In this document: one piece after another, positions 23,001 through 34,587 of the stretch
How the letters are laid out: each line of letters starts with the position of its first letter
Position numbering within the stretch: position 1 is the stretch's first letter
DNA from: Lagopus muta
Taxonomy: Eukaryota; Chordata; Aves; Galliformes; Phasianidae
Length of the DNA stretch: 64,000 nt
Assembly (NCBI RefSeq): GCF_023343835.1
Contig: NC_064435.1
Location: 72,860,134-72,924,133, forward strand
Direction of reading: 5' to 3'
Notes under the pieces: generated by a model
Databases searched by the model: none
What the model was told of the DNA's origin: nothing
The model's input: the letters and a program-made list of their open reading frames with translations, nothing else
Translations under genes and position numbers: made by a program

Positions 23001-24685
23001 AGAATTACAAACATCTTGTTTTTTTCAAAAGTAGGCTGTAGTCATGCATGGAATTGGGAAAACTCCCATTATTAATTAATAGCATTTAAATAGTTCCAAA
23101 AGATCTGTTTAATTTATTAGAGTTTCTGTACTGCTTTTCTCAATTGCCACACAGTGTTGTTTTTTTTTTTTTTTTTTTTTGAACAAAACTGATTTTCTGA
23201 TTGTATTGGAAAGGATCTGGATTTGAAATGAACACACATAATGGAACTAAACAGGAAAATGTACATACCTTTCTCTTTCGGGAATACTAGTTGGAGTTCT
23301 ACATAGTTGCTTCTGATTGCTATTCTTTATTTACTGGTATTTCTTCCCAGTTGAGAAAAAGACAGCTTTTCAAACTGTACTAATAGAATATCATACTGTT
23401 TCATGTCATGTGAACTTTTTGTTGCAAGGTAATAAAACAAAGAGGAGTGTTAGATTGAGAGTAGCCATGTACAATACAATGTCAATGTAAATTCCAAAAA
23501 CAAATGTAAGATTCAGCTGCATTTCCATATTAAGAAATACTGAACAATATTTTAAAATGCTGAGCTCTGGTTTGGTTCCTATACTGAGATAAATTGTGTT
23601 AATTTCCAAGTTATTTTTGCTTTCTTGTGCATAACTGTGTTCTCTGTTCTTAACACTAGCAGTTTCTGTGATGTATACCATTTGTGTTTGATCTTTTGAT
23701 CAGCAAGACCAGACTGTACTCAGATATTGGTTGACTAATGCTTTGAAGATAATGGTGCATCTTTTTGAGGCCTTTTTTTCCTAATCAGATGTATGATTCC
23801 ACTTACCTCAATCCTGCAGAAATTTGGGAGATCAAACTACTGCCCTTGCCTTCCATTTGTCAAATGTCATCTATCTTTTGTCATGAGTTCCTCTATCTGA
23901 ACAGCCGTGGTTACATAGCTATTCCCTTAGCAGTTTTAGAGACTATTAACTATGTCATCAAATGCATTTTTGTTCATATTACAGAAAACAGTCCATATTA
24001 CTGTGGACTGTTGCAAACCACCTACTTTAAACTCAAGTGCTTTCAATATTTTTCAAATCAAAGTTCATAATGGAGAATCTATAATTCAGTGTATAACTTG
24101 CCTTTTTATGGCATAATTACCTAATTGCATAGTAAAAAAGAAAGCTATACAATCCTCAAAACCAGCAAATTAGACCTCTTCATGAACCTCTTTCATTTTG
24201 TGTAGATGGCTGTTCATTATAATTTATGTGAACCAAAAGATAGAAGTTATCTGAAGTGTAACTTTGTAATAATAGAGAAGTTCTTCTGTAGGTATATATC
24301 TTGTCTCTCCCTAAAACAATCTGCTTTAAAAAAAAAAAAAAAAACAAAAACAAGCACAACAAAAAAGTAAATGCAGTCTAGGAAGACTTCATTTACTGCG
24401 CTGTCCAAATGTTGGCTTGTGGATATTTGGTATGCATTATAAGATGTCTACCTGGAAAACTGGGAGGAAGAAAGACACTTAAAAAAGTCAATAATATTTT
24501 CTGGGCAGTTAATATATTTAGAAGCTGAAGACTTGTGGTCAGTTACAATATACATAAACACATTTTTATATGTATTGTCATACACATGCACATGACAGTG
24601 ACAGCAAAAACCACCCAAAGTAATGCCTTTTGTGTACTTAAGGTCACAAAACAGACTTCAGTCTTGACAGTCTACATTCAGCTAA
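20038..24685. other. AT-rich single-copy DNA, no gene recognised
   Basis: The stretch starts with an 18-nt A-run. No gene or mobile element is recognisable. A 21-nt T-run lies at 23160-23180 and an 18-nt A-run near 24327. The 101-codon frame at 23765-24070 is the best-composed frame of this part, but it has no recognisable domain, no signal peptide and no visible splice context, so I do not call it. Confidence 0.55.
23160..23180. repeat. poly(T) run, 21 nt
   Basis: An uninterrupted run of 21 T in AT-rich DNA with no recognisable retroposon beside it. Confidence 0.95.
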
Positions 24686-25550
24686 TGTGGCAAGGTTTCA
24701 GTAATGGGAGGACTGCAGGGCTTACTCTGTGAACTCCAGAAGCTGCTCCATTTCAGTGAAGAGCCAATTTTAGCCAAGTCAAAAAGGGATCTGTTGCTTG
24801 CCAAACATGTGATGTTGCTTACACATCTGTGATAGTATGTTTAAGATGGGGGGCAAAAATCCTGCTCAACAGTAGCTGTGGTTGGATAAGAAAATAAGAG
24901 ATAAACGGTTGTACAGGTACCAGAGTCTGTGCAGGAGGTGCTCTGGGTGTGGAGCAGAAGTTCCCTGCAGCCCTGGAAGATGCACATGGAAGAGCAGGCC
25001 ATCCCCCCGCAGCCCATGGGCACTGTGTGGAACAGATCTTCTGGTGCAGTCGTGGAAGAGCCTGTAGGGCAGCACTGGATGGTGATTGAAGGAGCAGAGC
25101 CCGAGCCTCTGAGAAGACCCTGTGGGATCAGTTTAGGAAAGACTGCATTTCATGTTAAGGACCTTATGAGGAGAAGAGATTGAGAGTGGTGAAAGAGGCA
25201 GAGATAAAGCATTATAGAGTGACTGCAGTCCCCATTCCTTGTTTCTCTTGAGGGGACCACCTGAGGGGGGAGGGGGGGGGGGGGGGGGGCGGGGGGAGAA
25301 AGATGTGGATGGTGGCAAGGTGCTTTTAATTTGCTCTTAACTTCTTACAGATCTAGTCTGTTTTCTGGCAATATACTATATTAATATCACTTACACTGAG
25401 TCTGTCTTGCCTGTACTGGTATCTGTTGAGTGATCACCCTTTGTCTCATCACATCAGCCCTTCTTAATCATATTTTCTCTGTATGTACTTTTGTGGAGGG
25501 ATGGAGTATGGTGTGGTGAGGGTGAGGTATTGCCCTGCTACCCCCAGCTC
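24686..25550 (+). mobile_element. family A LTR, nearly full length, copy 2
   Basis: It starts 'tgtggcaaggtttcagtaat', matching the start of copies 1 and 3. In the middle it keeps the GC-rich unit region characteristic of this avian LTR type ('ttccctgcagccctggaaga', 'ccgcagcccatgggcactg', 'gtggaacagatcttctgg'). It then has 'gactgcagtccccattcctt', a G-run, 'aaggtgcttttaatttgct', and a U5-like tail with 'ctgagtctgtcttgcctg'. No gag, pol or env sequence adjoins it, so it is best read as a solo LTR. Frames on both strands at 24841-25318 are repeat shadows. An LTR carries the retroviral promoter and polyadenylation signal; this copy is too diverged to say whether any activity remains. Confidence 0.7.
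25265..25296 (+). repeat. G-run, 30 G in 32 nt
   Basis: Six G, one A, eighteen G, one C and six G follow one another within the family A LTR. The LTR family normally has a shorter purine/G stretch at this place, so the run is probably an expansion by slippage. It has strong G-quadruplex potential and its length may be mis-assembled. Confidence 0.9.
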
Positions 25551-26679
25551 TCTTATGGGATTTCTTTATCACTGAATGATTTTGTGGGGCAGTTTCAAAA
25601 CTTATGCTTAATGGAGTATAAAACCTCTTAAAATTAGATTTCTATTTCTGCTTGTCTGTGTATCATAGCAAAAACAACTGGTGAAAGCACAGTTACAGTG
25701 AAATAGTGTCAGCTAATTTGAAGCAGCTGTGCAATTAGATTTGATTTCCTGAAAACCTGAATTTTTCTCTTGTAGTTGATCTACATTTTCCTGTTTGTGA
25801 CAGAACTTGGCTAATTAGTTTCCTTTTTAAATTTAGTTCTGACAATCCAAGCAATGGCAATCTACTAACTCAACTCAAAACTGGTTTCCTTGCTAAAAAC
25901 ACACAAGCAATATTAGCAGGTATCCTCCTTCTCTTTCTTTCTATGGAAATCTAGAATAATAATCAATAGTACTTTCTTCCACATTTTAATGATGCTCTTT
26001 TAACTATGGTTGTTTTGTAAGATCAACTATGAATTAAAACACATATACTTGCTGGTTGAATTTTTTGGGGGGGTTTATTTGTGTTTTTAGCCTGTATTTT
26101 ATGTATTCTTTAACAGTATGAAATTAGCTCTTCAATTATGTCCTCTTTTGATTTATGGCTAGCACACTTAGTAGATCAGCAAGTGGATAATTAGACAAAT
26201 AATATCTGCACGTACCATCCTCTTGTACTACTTCTAATTATTGTGGTTGTGGTGACAGCAGGGTATGTTACCAGTTGTGTTGAATGAGTACTCTCAATCA
26301 TCTGCTGTGAGCTGAAGTTTTTTAGCCATTGGCTTGAAAACTGATGTTTCGCTCCATCTGTTGCTCTCTACTCTACCTGCAGAGATTGGCTTCTGCTAAT
26401 TTCCTTGCTCTTATACTTCTGAGATGTTGATGTCCATCTTATGTTTCTGTTACTGTTACCCTTTACTTTCATTTTGTCCTAAACTTTATAAGCACAGAGC
26501 TATTCAATGTTAATTGTCACCTTTTAATTCTGGCTTGCATGCTCTCACCAGGATCTGCATTGTATCAATTGCTATAAACAAAAAATATTACATATATTTT
26601 TGCTGAAAAAACATCTCTGGAAGAAAATATAGTTAGTTCAGAAGAGGAAGGCATAGTGGACTAAGCTTGGCAAACAGCC
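25551..26679. other. AT-rich DNA, no gene recognised
   Basis: About 1.1 kb without a recognisable gene or repeat, apart from a short T6/G8 patch near 26061-26075. I looked for retroviral coding sequence directly after the LTR and saw none. Confidence 0.5.
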
Positions 26680-26860
26680 ATGGTCCCGAATTTGGGGAAC
26701 AAGGCAGTCACTCACTCCACCTTTAGCAGGAGATGGTGAAAATTGAGTACGACAGAGCTCGTGGGTTGAGATAAAGACGAAGAAACAGTGATCAGATGAA
26801 CAGCATTGCTTCTTCTTGCTCAAGAAATTTTTGTTGGGATCAGAAGAACAGAGAAATCTT
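26680..26860 (-). mobile_element. family B LTR fragment, U5 side
   Basis: The plus strand has 'cagtcactcactccacc', 'gcaggagatggtgaaaatt' and 'gctcgtgggttgagataaag'. Reversed, the last reads 'ctttatctcaacccacgagc', the signature of the 3' end of a common avian ERV LTR. The upstream half of the LTR is absent or unrecognisable. Frames at 26638-26868 and 26806-27114 overlap it and are not genes. Confidence 0.5.
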
Positions 26861-29800
26861 GCATGCATTTGACTTGGAGTCTGAACTCTTTGAATTTTTC
26901 AAGGCCAAGCTACTTGAAGTCTAGTGAGAGCTCAAAGTTCTTTCTGAATACAAGGTTTAAATTGGAGCACACGCTTCTCTGTAGGGAAACCAAGAAGGAG
27001 AGCTACTCCACCATCTGCTCTCCTTTGAGCCGAATGTATTACACCTATATGAGGTTTTTACATGTAGTTAAGATTAGAATAACTGAAAAATATTCCAGAA
27101 GGTATCATATATGAAGATATCCATTCTGTTAAGTATAGGAAAAGGAAACTAAAAAGAACATTGGAATTTTGTTAGGTGTGATGCTGAACTAAACAGCACC
27201 TTTTCCATTTCAAAATATGAAATCTAACACTGAAGGAACAGCTATCTTAATGTGATTTTTTTTTTTTTTGTAAGCTTTTTGCTTGCTGATGAGCTGTGAT
27301 TAGTTCACAGAAATAAATCAGGTGGAGGACTATCTATGTGAGAAGTAATACAATTTTTTTTTACTGGATAGCTAATAAAAATGAATATGTTGTGTGCCAG
27401 TACTGTTATAGGAAAATAGCTCTTGGTACTTCAAACTGTAATGATGATAAAAAAAACTGGCGTAAAGTTATTTTAGGAGGAGAAACTTTTCAAAATTGAG
27501 AAATCTTTCTAGTTAAGAATCAAAATTATTTGAGGAATGTAGGACCAAAAAGAGGATATTTTATCTGAGGAAGAAAATAAACATACACTTCTTAAAGAGA
27601 AGCTCAAATATCTCTTCAGTGAGAATTTGGCTTTAGGATATATAAGCACAGAAGAATTTCTTGCTTTTGTTATACTGTAAACATTATAAGAGGAGCCATG
27701 AATAAATTGTATTTAAGGTTCATGTGTCACTTCTGTTTTCAATGTCCTATTTAATTTGAGTAACCAACTTCCAGGCAGGTATAAAAAGCTTTCTGATTAT
27801 CTTGAGCCTTTAGAATTAATTTGAACTGCATATGTTTTGCTCCAGATCCATTCACCAATGAGTTTTCAAAAAAGATTCTGACTTCTGTCCTTTAAAAATT
27901 GTTTTTGCCTTTTTATATGATTTGAAAAGTGACTTCTGCATATTTTATATGAAAATCATTTGGTCTTTGCTGAACTTGAAGATATTTGATCCATTGCCTT
28001 TGGAAACTGTTGCTGTATGGCAACTATTGCATGAGGATGTGAGTTGTATGTGTGTCTGTATTTACTGGCATAAACTGTGGTTGTAGATCAACATAAACTG
28101 AGTGTATGTGTAGCATTAGTAGCAGCTGGAAAATGCATCAATTTCTATTGGAAGTAATTCCCAGCTGGTGATAGTACTAGGAGTGCTTCAGATGGAGTAG
28201 GAGTTGTTAAAGTTGTAAAAGGTGTTTGCTTTTGAAGTTTAGTTTATTTTAAAAAGCGAATGTTGTCATTGGTCTCAAACATTAATTTAAAATAAAGTAG
28301 TCAGTTTGAGAGACTGCAAAGAAAATGCATTATAAGAGACAACTTATGGTGGGATCTGGAGAAATAGGTTGCAATTAAAGTTGTCTTTTTCTGTGTTGGA
28401 TTCATTGGCAGTGGAAGCTGTTCTTCGGGGTTATTACAAACTAAGCTGAAAATACCTTTTATAACTGATATAAATATGTTGAACCTAGCAGCTACTTCCA
28501 CTGGGTGTACGCTGTTTGTTCATCTGCTACTATAATTAAAAACATTTTGTTTAGAGCCTAAAATCCTTGTTTGATTAGTGGCTGTGCAGAAGGCTACACA
28601 GTTAATGTAAGTTTACAATAGGTTATTTCTACCACAAGAAGGTTTTGCCCTGTCTTTTTTGTATGTGTGTAGAGCAGCTGTTTAATACACAGAATAATTC
28701 TAAGGAGATGGTAAGCCAGCGAGTCAGCATTCCCATCAGATGTAGATATAATTTCTCATTGATTGTTAATTATGTTTTTCAGAAGTGGGTTGGGAAGTAT
28801 TCAGTGTGTTATACTCTGAATTAATTCAAAGGTAGCCCACTGCCCTTAAGTTGATTTAATTCCAAGCTGAACATTGGGCTGCTGTCATCATGAAATACTT
28901 AATTACAACTATATTTATTGCTGTGCACTGTAGTGCCCTGATTGCTTCTTCTATAATATATGCTGAGGACACATCACCAAGAAAACAATTTTCACAAGGG
29001 GGACAAAAAATTGTATGCGATTTTATAATATTTTTGTGATTGTTCACACAATCAAGTGAATCCAGGCAAATAACAAAGACAATGGGGAATAAAAAACACT
29101 TGAACAAAAAGAGGGTAACAGCACTGAAATCATATTGAACTCTTCATTTGCTGCTTGCAGTGTTTATCACTGTATTCAAGGCACTGTGGAAAGTAGGTAG
29201 TGTTGATGCAGAAAGTGTTCTCAAGCTTTTACAGGAAGTTACTTTTATGGTACATAAATGGATGCAGCAGAGTTGCCAAAAGACAAACCTAACATTCAGT
29301 TATTTCCCATTTTTTATGTAATACAATATTTAGTGGATAGAATTTTCGTGCAAACAGAAATTTTGCTTCTCAACTTAGACAAAGAAGGTAAGGTGGAAGA
29401 CTTTAGGTAGTTTAGTAACTTAGAATTTGTCTGAACTGCCTTTCCTTGGTCAGTGTGAACAAAAGGCTGGCTTTTCTTCCCCTTTTTTGAAATGTGATTG
29501 TTATACACTGCACTCTTCAGATATGGGGGCATAAATCAGGTAAATCAGATTTTGAGCAAAAAAAAATAAAATCTTAAAACTATTCTCTGTAATATGAATG
29601 GTAGGCCTTTAGATTAAAAAAAAAAAAAAAAACATTCTATAAACTATATATATACTATGTATTTTAAATGCATTTACTCGAGAAAAACTAATTATAAGAC
29701 TATTTTACTGTAAGCTTCCTTGTGAGATGACCCAGTCTCCACTGGAAGTAAAATTAACAAAGCTAGGTTAACACACTTTTATAAGTAGGTTTGAACACTT

Positions 29801-31200
29801 TTATAAGTAGGTTTGCTTGTATAGAGTTTTATATTAGTAGATTCTAAAGTGATGTTTTCAAATAATCATTTTCTACCTCCATATGGTTGGTCCGTATGAA
29901 GTCCCTGCAGTGTGATAAACACAGGCAGTAAAAAAAAAAGGCAATTTTGACAGCATTTTGCACTTATTTTCCACTTGTACTTAATAATAATATGCTGTGT
30001 GCATGATGATTTCAGTCCAAAAACTGCTATGTAGCATGAGTAAATGCCTGACTCCACTTTTAATAGTCCACCAAATTTCTCAGTCCCATCTTCATCTTTC
30101 CTTTTTAGAGTTATTGATGTCTACTGCAAAGTAAGATATTTTTCTCTTGTGATAATGGCTTTGTCCCCCAGAAAACATATTGTGGTTAGTGATATATTTA
30201 GATAAAAAATAAAGAGGAGCTCAAATAAAACAAAATGTAGCAACATAACTAGCTATCTGTTTTTTGACTTTTGTTTGATTTTTAACTTCTATTAGCCGTT
30301 AATAGCATTTGTTTCTCACTTCTGATTTATACATCTCATTAGAGACAGTATTCCAGTGGACCATAGACAGAAATGTCTAGGATTTCTGATCTTGACGTAG
30401 GTGTCATTTTCTTAGTGTGTTTAACACTGGGTAATGGAACTAGTAAATGCAGATGACAAGACTTGATAACAAGTAAATCTACTCAGAAGGACTCCTCCAT
30501 CCTGATGTCCCATTGTAAATACTTTGCATTAACTGAATCTGATGTTACTCCATAAAAATCCAGCTACCAAAAATACATCTGTGTCAAGTGTAAGGATTCA
30601 CACCATACACATAAACACAGATACAAAGCACGAGATATTAAACAGGTATTTGTATTGTGTATCTATTTTTCTTCTCCCATCAATTCATCAGTTTTGTCTT
30701 GGTTGCTTTCTTACTGTGTATCTCATGCCCTTTACCCTCAAAAGCAGGGATGAGAAATGGGACTGTCTCAATCAAATCCATCCCTGGGGGCTCTTGCTGT
30801 CAAAACTGCTTGAAAGTGATTGCTGTAATGGTGGGGAGAAGGGATTAAAGAAGGCAGAGTTGTGAAATAGTCTTTCCTATTATTCTCACCACAGGTTTAC
30901 ACAGAGAAGCTGACTTTAAAATCCATTTCAGAGAACAATAAAATTGAAGCAGATGTTTTAAAATATATACATCCTTTAAAGTACTGCATCTTGTGAAAGT
31001 AAAATAATAATTGAAATATGACATCCTATATCCTTAAAGTGTATTTTGTGCTGAATAAGCTTAAAATATCTTCAGATTCTTTTTCCCTTACATGATCTGT
31101 CTCAGTCAGATTCTTTTCCCTATCCAGTCTCCTGTGCGTTCCTACTGGCTTTTCTCTTTATCTGGTTTTATGTGACTGGTTTTTGGTGTACGGGTTTTAT
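26861..31200. other. AT-rich single-copy DNA, no gene recognised
   Basis: No gene is recognisable. T- or A-runs lie near 27257 and 29615, and a 22-bp tandem duplication lies at 29773-29815. Overlapping frames at 30542-30865 and 30657-30848 share one stretch in two phases and match no family. The interval lies between two same-strand family A LTRs, but no reverse-transcriptase, protease or gag-like translation is visible among the open frames. Confidence 0.55.
29773..29815. repeat. 22-bp tandem duplication
   Basis: The unit acacttttataagtaggttt plus two bases occurs twice head to tail without mismatch over the shared part. It is a recent slippage or template-switch duplication in single-copy DNA. 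Confidence 0.9.
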
Positions 31201-31760
31201 ATGACAAGATTTTGATAGTGGGAGGGCTGCAGGGGTGTCTCAGCGAGCAGAGCCCAGCAGTGCCCCATGTTAGCCCAGAGCAGCTCCAGCTTCTCCAAGG
31301 GGACCTACTGCTGCCACAGCTGTGCTGTGAGTGATACTCCTAGGTGCAGGAAGCTGTGCCTGAAAAGTGGGACCCACGGGGCAGTGCTGGAAGAGCTGCA
31401 GCCCATGGCAAGCACATGCAGATCAGTTTGGGAAGGGCTGCACTGTAGGAAGGACCCATGTCTTGTGGAGTTAAAGCCTTATGGACTGGCCACAGCCCCA
31501 TTCCTTGTTCTCCTGGGCCATGTGAGGGGAGGAGGTAGAGGAGGGTGGGAAGGTGTTTTTACTTTTCTTTAAATTCTCATTGCTTTAGCAACAGGCAGTA
31601 AGCTATATGAATCTCCTTATATTGAGTCTATTCAGCTTGTGACAGTAAGTGATATCCCTGTCCTTATCTTAAGCCACAAGCCCTTTTTCATCATGTTTTC
31701 TCCCCTTCTTCCTTTGAGGAGGGGGAGTGATAGCAGTTGTGGTGAGTTTAGCTGCCCACC
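31201..31760 (+). mobile_element. family A LTR, internally shortened, copy 3
   Basis: It begins near 'gacaagattttgatagtggg' and 'agggctgcaggggtgtctca', matching copies 1 and 2. It runs through 'agctccagcttctccaaggg', 'ctgcactgtaggaaggaccc' and 'ccacagccccattccttgtt', then gives the clearest distal end of the three copies: 'gtgatatccctgtccttatc', 'ttgaggagggggagtgatag' and 'gtggtgagtttagctgccca'. It is shorter than copy 2 because GC-rich internal units are missing. No retroviral genes adjoin it. The frames at 31267-31572 and 31639-31905 are repeat shadows. Confidence 0.72.
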
Positions 31761-34445
31761 AGAGCGAAACCTCCATATATGTAATGACGAAAACTTAAGA
31801 GAATTAATCCTTACATCTCTGCTAATATTGTACTCTATGGAGAGAAAACCAACCAGGCAGTTTGGTCATTTCTTAAAATCAGCAGAGGCTCAGGGAAGTG
31901 GCTAAAATACTGTGATTTTCATTTGAATAGCTGTTTTTTCTGAAAGGCAAAGAAAATAGGGTGATGAGTCTTATGTTTTAGACAACAGTCCATTTCTTAA
32001 GCTAGAGTGCCAAAAGTAAGATGTAATAACCATAAGAGTTCCTGTTGCCTAGAGAAAGTCACAATCCCATTATTTTCACCTATGACATACTCAAAAAGCA
32101 CAGCTCTGAGAATCGAACTTTCTAAATACAGTCAAAGCAAGGAGATAGAATTGGAGTAAAAATAGTTGTGGCTGTCACTGCTCTGATTAGTGTAGATCAG
32201 TTTATTAATGGTACATTAATTTTTTGTCACTGAGGTGCTGAGTTTCATTTCAGTGGTATATGAATCGGTAGAAACCCCTTACTCCAGAATCTTCACCTCT
32301 GAGTGAGATTTTTGTATTTTAGTGTCTTTCAGTATTTAGTAATATGTAATCATATTAAGATTTTTTTCGCATGATTCAATGTGTTATCATTTCTCTCCCT
32401 TTGACAGCACTTAAAAAATAATTGTTTTTCTGATCTTGTATGATTAATTATATAATATACTCATTGAGGGTGGATGTTATCCATCCTTCTCCCACATTCA
32501 GGTGGAGCTTATCAGATACCAAGGTACCTGAACAGATATAATTCAGAATGATATTCAACTATTTTTCTTCTAGGTAGGTGTTGCCACTACCTTAAATATG
32601 GCTGTAGTATGTCCACAACACAAACTTTTCAGTGTTGGGATCATAAAGGCTTTGTTCTTGCTACAGGAAATAATGGAGATAAAGTAATCACTTCAAAAGT
32701 GATTAAAACTACATACACCTAGTTATTTCTTTTGGTAGCTCTCAGTACCATACGTATAATTATGAGCCTCTAACATGAGCCTGTTTTTGTTTCCAAGGCA
32801 ATCTTCTGACTTCTTATACTGAACTCTGCATTGCACATGTTAAGTTTATGAAGCTTACAAGCGAGGTCTTGAAAGAAAATATTCTCTGCCCCTTTCAGTT
32901 TTCTGTGCTCACTTATTCCTTTGATCTCTGAGATGCTTTGTCTCTGTTTTTGATGTCACATGAAGGAGGAAGATGAAAGAAATGTCAAAACAAAAGAACA
33001 GGAAAATTGAGAAAGCAGTAGAACAGCTGTGACAAGGAAATAATGTGAGCTTTAATCAATTAGCAAGAGATACCAGATTCTGCTACAGATAGAATGATTT
33101 AAATGAAGAGGGTGTGAATGGCTGGACATATGGCTAAAAAGAGTGGCGTAGGTGTTAGTCACTGCTTTTTATCAGCACCCACAAAGTTTTACAGGAAGTA
33201 TCAGTCCCTTCACATACCTGATTCATGCAGTGCATGGAACAAAGTTTAAGGATAAATTTGAAATGCACTGTAAAAAGTTAAGTAAATTTGTTGCATGCTT
33301 ATGTATTCCTTCTCTCAACATTAAAACTATGCAAATTAGTAAGAAGGATGTATTCAATGGGTGCATGTGTGTATAGGTTTAGTCATGATTTAGGGATAGT
33401 TTAGGATGGCTGGTGAGTTGTTTATGTATTTCCATGTGATGCTATTAATTTCATAGCGGTAAAGCAGAAATAAATGTATTGCAAATGTTCTCTTTACTGA
33501 TGTTGTATTCTGGATTGCAGGTGTCTTTAATCTGGACTTTGAAAGTTGTGGTTTCAAAAAAAAAAATCAAATACAAGTTGTTAGGAAAGGCAATAGCAAA
33601 ACTGCTTTGAGTTTAAATTAACAGGTGATATTAAATATAGTTCCCTTGTGAACTTCTGAATATCTATAATGTTTAATTGACATCAGTTAAATACTAAAAT
33701 GATTTTGTTTTATTTTATACTGCTTTCATGCAGGAATTTAACCTTTATAAATGCTCCCATTTCAAGAGGAAAAAAGGTACTTAAACTATCAAAAGAAATT
33801 TTGGATGTCACAAAAAGACAGTCATCCTGCAGCACTGTTTCATAACCCTTAATATTTGCCTGACAGACTTGGAATTCATAATAGGCTTTTGTTGATAAGA
33901 CTGCTATGCAGAGAAAAACAAGACATGGGTAATTAAGCAGGTGAGAGAACCTGTTTTATTCAGTTGTCTGGAGTTTAAAGAAGTGAAATGTGCTGAAAGG
34001 AGAAAAAACACTTTCCAAACTTTCCTCTTTGAAATAAAAACTAAATAAAGAAGCACACTGTAAACCAAAACACACAAAATATGATTTCAGGTAAAATATG
34101 AGAATATCTTTTTAAGACTGAATGCAGCTCATGAATTTACATGAAGATTATACTAAATATTTAAGCGTGTGAAAGAATCAGTAATCAAAGTTAATGTTAA
34201 TTGTAGGCTTGAAAGATGAGAAGAACAAAACACAGATGGTTGTCTTTGGGGGAGGTGATGAAATTCAAAACTGTTGCCTGTAGATAAGCTACAGTCTGCA
34301 GATTTGGAATTTTGCTCAAATAATTATCACTAACTCTACATCAGACAAAATCTTGAAAGAAATAGTGCTAGTGCAGTGTAGATCTGTTTTACATGGACTG
34401 GGTCTCCATTTTCAGAACAGGGCAGGTAATTCTTTTGCAAATTCC
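31761..34445. other. AT-rich single-copy DNA, no gene recognised
   Basis: No gene or mobile element is recognisable. A perfect 9-bp hairpin (TAATCACTT, loop CAA, AAGTGATTA) lies at 32685-32705. The 74-codon frame at 33152-33376 resembles nothing known. Confidence 0.55.
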
Positions 34446-34587
34446 CTGGATGTGTTTTAAAAACCATTTGGATGTTGTGCTCAAGGACATGATTTAGCAG
34501 AGGGTTGTTAGAGTTCAGGTAGTATGGTTATGTTGCGGTTGGACTTGATGATCTTTAAGGTCTTTTCCAACCTGAGCCATTCTATGA
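34446..34587 (+). mobile_element. CR1-like LINE 3' end, short
   Basis: A 140-bp tail with 'ggacatgatttagcagaggg', 'ggttggacttgatgatcttt', 'aaggtcttttccaacctgag' and the terminal 'gccattctatgaaa'. This is the 3' end of a CR1 subfamily variant carrying the 'cttgatgatctt' form. It is strongly 5'-truncated. Confidence 0.85.

Noticed and set aside
23765..24070. 101-codon frame as a possible small gene
   Set aside because: It has no recognisable domain, no promoter or splice context, and a base composition like its surroundings.
24686..31760. Complete provirus bounded by two family A LTRs
   Set aside because: The 5.6 kb between them is AT-rich with no gag, protease, reverse-transcriptase or env-like translation, and the two LTRs differ in internal structure.
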